A stretch of DNA of 64,000 bases from Trueperaceae bacterium. Its GTDB lineage: Bacteria; Deinococcota; Deinococci; Deinococcales; Trueperaceae. Below the pieces are notes generated by a model. It saw nothing but the letters and a program-made list of their open reading frames with translations, was not told the origin of the DNA and ran no database searches. Numbering within the stretch: the first letter of the stretch is position 1; each line of letters starts with the position of its first letter. Where the stretch lies: NCBI GenBank assembly GCA_020354625.1, contig CP070651.1, positions 2,194,669-2,258,668 of the forward strand. The letters are read 5' to 3'. Shown here piece after piece: positions 58,152-64,000 of the stretch. The position numbers and the translations under genes were made by a program.

Positions 58152-60236
58152 TTACAAGAGAATCCCGCCCACGCTCGCAATCATGCTGGCGAAGATCAAC
58201 GATACCGTGTTGATCACTTTGATCAGCGGGTTGATGGAGGGACCGGCTGTGTCCTTGTAAGGGTCGCCTACGGTATCGCCTACCACCGAAGCGGCGTGCG
58301 CTTCGCTGCCCTTACCGCCGAGATTTCCATCTTCGATGTATTTCTTGGCGTTGTCCCAAGCTCCGCCGCCATTGGACATCATCAAAGCCATCATCAGGCC
58401 GCTGGCGATCACGCCGATGAGGAGTCCACCCAGGGCGAGCGGGCCGAACAGAAAGCCGACTATCAGCGGTGCCACCACCGCGATGATGCCGGGCAGGGCC
58501 ATCTCGCGCAGGGCAGCTTGCGTTACGATGTCGACCGCACGACCGTACTCAGGCCGAGCGGTACCTTCCATGATCCCCGGGATATCACGAAACTGCCGCC
58601 GCACCTCTTCGATGACGCTGCCTGCAGCTTTGCCGACCGATTCCATCAGGAAAGAGCTGAACAAAAATGGCAACATGGCGCCCGTGAGGAGCCCGATCAA
58701 GACGATGGGGTCGTTGAGGCGGAAGGCACTCTCCCCCAAGTCGAGGCGCTCGCTGTAGTCGGCAAAGAGGACCAGCGCTGCCAGTGCAGCCGAACCGATG
58801 GCATACCCTTTGGTAACTGCCTTGGTGGTGTTGCCGACCGCGTCTAGCGCGTCGGTGTTCTGGCGCACTTCTTCAGGGAGGTCGCTCATCTCGGCGATCC
58901 CTCCGGCATTATCCGTGATCGGACCGTAGGTGTCCATGGCGACGACCATACCGGTTACAGACAGCATGGCGACCGCCGCTACTGCGATGCCGTAGAGACC
59001 GGCAAACTGGAAGGCGATAAAGCTTGCAATGACCAAGACGATGACGGGGAGGGCCGTGCTCTGCATACCGACGGCGAGCCCGCTGATGATGTTGGTGGCA
59101 CTCCCGGTGACAGAGGCGTCCGCGATACGTCGTACCGGCGAAAAGCGGGTGCTGGTGTAGTACTCGGTGATGAACATGATCAAGATCGTCACCACGATCC
59201 CGAGGATGCTGGCGCCAAATATATTCAGCCAACCACCGGCGCTGTTGAGGAGGTTGAAGTCGAAGTCACGAAACATCGCAAAGGTGGCGATGCCGAAACC
59301 GATCACGCTCAGAATCGCGCTGGCGAAGACGCCCCGGTAGAGCGCCGCCATGATGTTCCCGTCTTCGCCCAGCCGGACAAAGAAGACCCCGATGATGCTG
59401 GCCAAAATGGCGATGGCCCCCAGGACAAGCGGGTAGATGACCAAGCTGGTCACTCCGCCGGTGTGGGGCAGCAAGAACCCGAGGAATACCGCGCCGATGG
59501 CGGTGACGGCATAGGTTTCGAACAGGTCGGCGCCCATGCCGGCGCAGTCTCCAACGTTGTCCCCAACGTTGTCGGCAATGACCGCCGGATTTCGAGGATC
59601 GTCTTCCGGGATTCCGGCCTCGACTTTCCCCACCAGGTCAGCACCGACGTCGGCCGCCTTGGTGTAGATGCCCCCACCGACCCTGGCGAAGAGGCTGATT
59701 AGGCTCGCGCCGAAAGCGAAACCGACCAGTGGCTCGACCGGATTGGAGATCTTGAAAACCACGAAGAAGAGGTAGAAGAAGCCGGCGACGCCGAGCAGTG
59801 CCAACCCGGCCACAGCGAGTCCGGCGACCGCTCCACCGTTGAAGGCGATCTTGAGCGCGCCGGTGAGGCTACTGCGAGCTGCCTGGGCGACGCGTACGTT
59901 GGCTCGCACGGCGATATTCATTCCGACGTAGCCGCTAATCGCCGAGAAAAGTGCGCCTACAGCGAAACCGACTGTGGTCCACCACCAGAGAACGCCGTCT
60001 GATCCTCGACTCGCCATCGCCACCACCGCAAAGATGACAGTGATGATGACGCCGACGATCAGGATGGTGCGGTACTGGCGGTTCATATAGGCTGACGCGC
60101 CCTGCTTCACCGCGTCGGAGATGTCCACCATGCGCTCGTCGCCGGTTTCTGAGGCGAGGATGTTTTGCCCGAGCAGAGCAGCCGCGATCAAGGCGACGAT
60201 TGCAGCGAGTGGGATAAGGATAATCAGACCGTCCAT
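58152..60236 (-). CDS. hppA: Membrane-bound proton-translocating pyrophosphatase
   Basis: Couples pyrophosphate hydrolysis to H+ export across the membrane. 694 residues, about 16 helices. The substrate motif [21 protein letters not shown] and the acidic motifs [19 protein letters not shown] and DNAGGIAEM are intact. [15 protein letters not shown] has Lys and Thr at the positions that distinguish K+-independent enzymes, so it should be the K+-independent H+-pump. Ribosome-binding site GGAGG before ATG 60236. Divergent from pgm across 192 bp. Confidence 0.97.
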   Translation of the reverse strand: MDGLIILIPLAAIVALIAAALLGQNILASETGDERMVDISDAVKQGASAYMNRQYRTILIVGVIITVIFAVVAMASRGSDGVLWWWTTVGFAVGALFSAISGYVGMNIAVRANVRVAQAARSSLTGALKIAFNGGAVAGLAVAGLALLGVAGFFYLFFVVFKISNPVEPLVGFAFGASLISLFARVGGGIYTKAADVGADLVGKVEAGIPEDDPRNPAVIADNVGDNVGDCAGMGADLFETYAVTAIGAVFLGFLLPHTGGVTSLVIYPLVLGAIAILASIIGVFFVRLGEDGNIMAALYRGVFASAILSVIGFGIATFAMFRDFDFNLLNSAGGWLNIFGASILGIVVTILIMFITEYYTSTRFSPVRRIADASVTGSATNIISGLAVGMQSTALPVIVLVIASFIAFQFAGLYGIAVAAVAMLSVTGMVVAMDTYGPITDNAGGIAEMSDLPEEVRQNTDALDAVGNTTKAVTKGYAIGSAALAALVLFADYSERLDLGESAFRLNDPIVLIGLLTGAMLPFLFSSFLMESVGKAAGSVIEEVRRQFRDIPGIMEGTARPEYGRAVDIVTQAALREMALPGIIAVVAPLIVGFLFGPLALGGLLIGVIASGLMMALMMSNGGGAWDNAKKYIEDGNLGGKGSEAHAASVVGDTVGDPYKDTAGPSINPLIKVINTVSLIFASMIASVGGILL

Positions 60237-60428
60237 TTAACCTCCAAGCGTGTGACCCCTGTGATGCCCCGATTTGTGCACTTGAACAAGAGAACCTAGT
60301 GGGCCACAGCCGTATCGTGCATACAAGACGCAAGTCTAACACGCACGTCATTAGGGTGGGCGAGTGTAGGTGATGATCGCGTCTTGTGAAAATTGGGTTA
60401 AGCTGATGGTTGCCGAAGGAGGCCTCGC

Positions 60429-62078
60429 ATGACGCTCCATCCGCTAGCTGGGAAGCCGGCTCCCAACTCCGTGCTCGTCAACGTGCCCCGACTGATGGCT
60501 AGCTATTACACCCTACAGCCTGATGCGGATATCGGGGAGCAGCGAGTCACTTTTGGCACCTCGGGACATCGGGGATCCTCGTTTACGAGGAGTTTCAACG
60601 AGCACCACATTCTGGCGGTCAGTCAGGCTGTCTGTGACTACCGCAAACACCGTGGTTTCGACGGACCGCTCTTTTTGGGCATGGATACCCACGCCCTCTC
60701 CGAAGCCGCGCTCCGGACTGCGATCGAGGTGTTTGCCGCCAACGGCGTTACCCTGCTCGTGCAACAGGGTCTCGGTTATACGCCCACGCCGGTGATCTCC
60801 CGTGCCATTCTCGCGCATAACCGTAGTGAGAGCAGAAAGGCAGATGGGGTTGTGATCACCCCGTCTCACAACCCTCCCGAGGACGGCGGTTTCAAGTACA
60901 ATCCGCCGCACGGTGGTCCGGCCGGTACCGATGTGACCGACTGGATCGTGAAGCGTGCCAACGAGCTGCTTGAGCAGGGCCTGGCGGCGGTGAAGCGCCT
61001 CGCCTTCGCAAAGGCTCTGGGTGCGGACTCGACGCACCAGCTCGATTTTGTTATCCCCTACGTCGACGATCTCGAAGCTGTCGTCGACATGGAGGTCATC
61101 CAAGCCTCTGGGCTCAAGATCGGTGTAGATCCCCTCGGGGGTGCAGCGCTCGAGTACTGGGATCCCATCGCCGAACGGTACGGTCTCGATCTCCAGGTTG
61201 TCAACCGTCGTCTCGATGCGACCTATTCCTTCATGACCTTGGACGGGGATGGGAAGGTGCGCATGGACTGTTCTTCACCCCATGCCATGGCCGGTCTTAT
61301 CAAGCTCAGAGATGAGTTCGATATCGCCTTCGGCAACGATCCCGACGTCGACCGACACGGAATCGTTACCAGCGCCGAGGGGCTTTTGAATCCGAACCAC
61401 TACCTCAGCGTGGCAGTGGATTACCTATTCCGGCACCGACCGGATTGGCCGCAAGCTGCAGCGGTCGGAAAGACGCTCGTCTCCAGCTCTATGATCGACC
61501 GTGTCGCCTCTCACCTCGGGCGGTCTGTGAATGAGGTTCCGGTCGGATTCAAATGGTTTGTAGACGGTCTTCTGGAGGGGCGCTTCGGCTTTGCGGGGGA
61601 GGAGAGCGCCGGTGCATCTTTTCTGCGTAGGGACGGTGGCGTTTGGACCACCGATAAGGATGGAGTCATTATGAATCTACTCGCCGCCGAGATGACTGCG
61701 AGGACCGGTAAGGATCCGGCCGAGCGCTATAAAGAGCTCACCGCGCTACACGGCGCACCTGCGTACCGGCGCTCCGAGGCGCCCGCAACCAGCGAGCAAA
61801 AGGCTGTGTTGGCTGCTCTATCTCCGGAGCACGTTACGGTTTCGCAGCTAGCAGGAGATCCGATTACGGCTGCGCTGACAAGAGCGCCAGGGAATGGTGC
61901 CCCTATTGGTGGGCTGAAGGTGGCTACCAAGAACGGCTGGTTTGCCGCCAGGCCCTCCGGGACCGAGATGGTCTATAAGATCTACGCCGAGAGCTTCGAG
62001 GGAGAAGCACATCTCGAGCGGCTTTTGGATGAGGCCCAGACGATCGTTCGATCGGCCTTCGAAGCGGCGGGGATATAG
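60429..62078 (+). CDS. pgm: Phosphoglucomutase (alpha-D-glucose-specific)
   Basis: Interconverts glucose 1-phosphate and glucose 6-phosphate. 549 residues, like E. coli Pgm. N-terminal [19 protein letters not shown]; phospho-Ser loop [20 protein letters not shown]; metal loop DPDVDRHG (Asp triad); sugar loop [15 protein letters not shown]-terminal phosphate loop [24 protein letters not shown] precedes ATG 60429. The AhpD-like gene starts at the base after its stop. Confidence 0.97.
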   Translation: MTLHPLAGKPAPNSVLVNVPRLMASYYTLQPDADIGEQRVTFGTSGHRGSSFTRSFNEHHILAVSQAVCDYRKHRGFDGPLFLGMDTHALSEAALRTAIEVFAANGVTLLVQQGLGYTPTPVISRAILAHNRSESRKADGVVITPSHNPPEDGGFKYNPPHGGPAGTDVTDWIVKRANELLEQGLAAVKRLAFAKALGADSTHQLDFVIPYVDDLEAVVDMEVIQASGLKIGVDPLGGAALEYWDPIAERYGLDLQVVNRRLDATYSFMTLDGDGKVRMDCSSPHAMAGLIKLRDEFDIAFGNDPDVDRHGIVTSAEGLLNPNHYLSVAVDYLFRHRPDWPQAAAVGKTLVSSSMIDRVASHLGRSVNEVPVGFKWFVDGLLEGRFGFAGEESAGASFLRRDGGVWTTDKDGVIMNLLAAEMTARTGKDPAERYKELTALHGAPAYRRSEAPATSEQKAVLAALSPEHVTVSQLAGDPITAALTRAPGNGAPIGGLKVATKNGWFAARPSGTEMVYKIYAESFEGEAHLERLLDEAQTIVRSAFEAAGI

Positions 62079-62684
62079 ATGAGGAGCTGGATCGAACTCG
62101 TTTTCCCCGCCGAGTCCAGGGGGCGGTTGAAGAAGATCTATGAGCGGATTGCTGGTCCCAAGGGCGCTATCGATAACATCCTCATGGTCCACAGCTTACG
62201 TCCACACACCTTGGAAGGGCATATGGCGCTCTACAAGAGCGTATTGCATCATAGCCGCAACACGCTCCCCCATTGGTTCCTCGAGGTGGTCGGTATCTAT
62301 GTCAGCCACCTCAATAGATGCGACTACTGCGTCCGGCATCATAGCGAAGGTCTCCGGCGCCTTTTGGATGATGAGCGTGCCGAAGAGCTCCTGCGGGCGC
62401 TTGAGAGCGATACGGCATCGTCGGTCTTGTCCGGCCGCGAGTCGGCTGCTCTGGACTACGCTCGAGTCCTTACGCTTCAGGCTGATCAGATCGATGACAC
62501 GTTTATCGCTGCCTTGCGTGAGGCCGGTCTCGATGATGGAGAGATTCTAGAGCTAAACCAGGTCGTCAGCTACTTCGCCTACGCCAATCGGACGGTGCTC
62601 GGCTTGGGAGTTACCACAGAAGGAGATACACTGGGGCTGTCTCCGAGCGACGCCTCCGATCCTGATAACTGGCATCACCATTAG
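62079..62684 (+). CDS. AhpD-like (carboxymuconolactone decarboxylase family) protein
   Basis: 201 residues, peroxidase-related AhpD fold. Redox motif NRCDYCVRHHSEGLRR gives the CxxC and downstream His of alkylhydroperoxidases; ILMVHSLRPHTLEGHMALYK is the usual N-terminal helix pair. Likely a thiol-dependent peroxide or disulfide-handling protein. Directly follows pgm with no gap. Confidence 0.85.
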   Translation: MRSWIELVFPAESRGRLKKIYERIAGPKGAIDNILMVHSLRPHTLEGHMALYKSVLHHSRNTLPHWFLEVVGIYVSHLNRCDYCVRHHSEGLRRLLDDERAEELLRALESDTASSVLSGRESAALDYARVLTLQADQIDDTFIAALREAGLDDGEILELNQVVSYFAYANRTVLGLGVTTEGDTLGLSPSDASDPDNWHHH

Positions 62685-62742
62685 GCTGGATGACGATTAG
62701 TTCATGTTTTGGGTCTGCACCCCTATTCTATGCTGGGTTGGG

Positions 62743-63027
62743 ATGCAGGAATCAGCAGCGATAAAACAGGGTGACTCCGGCGCAAATACCAGGTTCAGCG
62801 ATATCGTGATAGACGATATCAAGTTGAGCCTGGCTGCCAAGGGAGTCTTTGTCACCATAGGTTTGCTCGGTAGCGGCTGCAAGATCAGTATGCTTGAACG
62901 CCGCTGTACCGACACGAGCGAAACGGTCATGAGCGCCCTGCAGGAACTTGTCGATGGAGGCTACGTCTCGATCGAGCAGGATACGGTTTTGGTACATAGC
63001 AGGACGAGCTTCGGTATCACCAGCTAA
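62743..63027 (+). CDS. Small winged-helix-like protein
   Basis: 94 residues from ATG 62743 (an upstream ATG 62704 adds an unlikely MFWVCTPILCWVG). The stretch IKLSLAAKGVFVTIGLLGSG followed by CTDTSETVMSALQELVDGGYV looks like a winged helix-turn-helix of the kind seen in replication-initiator-like and MarR-like proteins. Not assigned to a named family; DNA binding is inferred. Confidence 0.5.
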   Translation: MQESAAIKQGDSGANTRFSDIVIDDIKLSLAAKGVFVTIGLLGSGCKISMLERRCTDTSETVMSALQELVDGGYVSIEQDTVLVHSRTSFGITS

Positions 63028-63030
63028 GCC

Positions 63031-63139
63031 GTAATGGGTAATGGGTAAGCGGTCATGGGTAATGCGTGAGTAGACCGCAAGTTTTTGGTTCAACCGCGAC
63101 CTGTAGAGCACCCACTTTACCCATTACCCTTTACCCCTC
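63031..63139. repeat. Heptad-armed inverted element, locus I
   Basis: Left arm 63031-63070 (ATGGGTA heptads, one break) ending AATGCGTGAGT; right arm 63107-63139 (CACCCACTTTACCCAT and so on). Core about 36 bp. Abuts the 76-bp tandem array. Confidence 0.8.
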
Positions 63140-63401
63140 AGTTGAGGCTCGAGAACCTGAGCGCGATTCGGCCCAGTCGGTTTTTTGCCGGGCGCAGCTA
63201 GACCAAACGGAAGTCAGTTGAGGCTCGAGAACCTGAGCGCGATTCGGCCCAGTCGGTTTTTTGCCGGGCGCAGTCAGACCAAACGGAAGTCAGCTGAGGC
63301 TCGAGATATTGAGCGCGATTCGGCCCAGTCGGTTTTTTGCTGGGCGCAGCTAGACCAAATGGAAGTCAGTTGAGGCTCGAGATACTGAGCGCGATTCGGC
63401 C
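63138..63401 (-). repeat. 76-bp tandem repeat, about 3.5 copies, including the EAL gene 3' end
   Basis: Units start at 63138, 63214, 63290 and 63366 (period exactly 76). The last partial unit is the final 36 bp of the EAL coding region including its stop codon. Each downstream unit repeats that tail plus 40 bp containing GCCCAG...TTTTTTGC.GGGC, which can form a hairpin. Units nearer the gene are more alike in the codons before the stop. Confidence 0.9.
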
Positions 63402-64000
63402 GCTCTTGAGGTCTTGAGTGGGGAGCAGCACATCGACCTCGTAGGGAGAGAGGGGTCTGGAGAAAAAGTATCCCTGAACGATGTTGCATCCGAAGGTACG
63501 GAGTACGCCGAGCTGCTCTTTTGTCTCGACTCCTTCTGCGATCACCGACATGCCGAGGGTTTTGGCGAGGCGGATGACTGTCTCTACCAGGGTGTTGCCG
63601 TAGGTTGCATCCGGTCCCGGATCGTTCGTCAATTCTTGGATGAAACTCTTGTCGATTTTCAGTCCGTCGATCGGCAGTTTTTGCAGGTAGCCGAGCGAGG
63701 AGTAACCGGTTCCGAAGTCGTCGAGCAAGACGCTGATGCCGAGGGTACGCAAGTGGCTGAGCTGCTCGACCGATGTCGGATCGAGGACGATGCTTTCGGT
63801 GACTTCTAGTTCGAGCTGATTGGCCGCGAGCCCGCTTGCCGAAAGTGCCGATTTGACGACTTCGACAAAACCGGGTTCGGATAGCTGTAGTGCTGAAATG
63901 TTGACGGCGACGTGCAGAGAGATGCCGGTGATCTCCTGCCATACCTTGACTTGCCGACAAGCCTTTTCCAACACCCATGCGCCGAGTTCACCGATCAACC
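63366..64000 (-). CDS. EAL-domain protein, partial (5' end outside window)
   Basis: C-terminal part (211 codons) of a cyclic-di-GMP phosphodiesterase-type EAL domain. Visible: VNISALQLSEPGFVEVV (Asn metal ligand), LELEVTESIVL (Glu), LLDDFGTGYSSLGYLQKLP (DDFGTG, both Asp), LKIDKSFIQEL (Lys), VIAEGVETKEQLGVL (Glu), and IVQGYFFSRPLSPYEVD. The catalytic set seen here is complete; the EAL triplet itself and any GGDEF or sensor domains lie beyond the edge. Its 3' end is part of a 76-bp tandem repeat. Confidence 0.93.
   Translation of the reverse strand, partial: LIGELGAWVLEKACRQVKVWQEITGISLHVAVNISALQLSEPGFVEVVKSALSASGLAANQLELEVTESIVLDPTSVEQLSHLRTLGISVLLDDFGTGYSSLGYLQKLPIDGLKIDKSFIQELTNDPGPDATYGNTLVETVIRLAKTLGMSVIAEGVETKEQLGVLRTFGCNIVQGYFFSRPLSPYEVDVLLPTQDLKSGRIALSISSLN

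Noticed and set aside
63138-63401. CRISPR array
   Set aside because: The 76-bp units are contiguous, without spacers, and derive from the EAL gene tail; no cas genes are present.

Overview
The window reads as one chromosomal segment of a moderately GC-rich bacterium, most likely a Deinococcota lineage near Truepera. This is inferred from gene content and style: a bacterial RIO-type kinase, a receiver plus DUF4388 (PATAN) protein, a bacterial double-domain ALDH16-like protein, and many genes whose -10 box (TANNNT) lies only 5-9 nt before the start codon, as in leaderless mRNAs of Deinococcus. No rRNA, tRNA, phage, transposase or CRISPR array was recognised.

Layout. 1-12 kb: an HtrA-like protease cut by the window edge, an FMN-dependent dehydrogenase with ruvA, ald, truB, a very large secreted metallopeptidase/beta-propeller protein, a TPR-CPBP membrane protein and a two-component system. 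12-20 kb: dcd, a phnDCE-type ABC importer operon, polX and fhs. 19.8-23 kb: a TakP-like TRAP system whose binding-protein gene converges on its membrane genes. 23.7-35.8 kb: housekeeping genes (mltG, ruvX, HAD phosphatase, alaS, ribokinase, DinB-like, RIO kinase, degenerate receiver, mutS). 35.8-49 kb: a sugar-utilisation island with two ABC importers lacking an ATPase gene, a zinc-type dehydrogenase, an L-fucose-isomerase-like protein, a YihV-like PfkB kinase and two Gfo/Idh/MocA oxidoreductases, one interrupted by an in-frame TGA. 49-52 kb: a D-amino-acid/D-hydroxyacid cluster (D-cysteine desulfhydrase, Asp/Glu racemase, D-2-hydroxyacid dehydrogenase, unknown small protein). 52.4-57.6 kb: deoC, a GNAT acetyltransferase, the ALDH16-like protein and an acyl-CoA-dehydrogenase-like flavoprotein. 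57.7-64 kb: a candidate structured RNA with a good terminator, a proton-pumping pyrophosphatase, phosphoglucomutase, an AhpD-like protein, a small winged-helix protein and an EAL-domain protein cut by the window end.

Three kinds of non-coding structure stand out. (1) A dispersed intergenic element, eight paired loci plus one half copy, whose two inverted arms are built of degenerate heptads of the type ATGGGTR and which has conserved arm/core junctions. (2) An 80-bp element with 14-bp terminal inverted repeats, in two inverted copies 79/80 identical, each starting at the stop codon of a gene. (3) Many long perfect hairpins without U tracts at gene ends and between binding-protein and permease or ATPase genes. 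The sugar island, the candidate RNA and the heptad elements are the best places to look for something undescribed.
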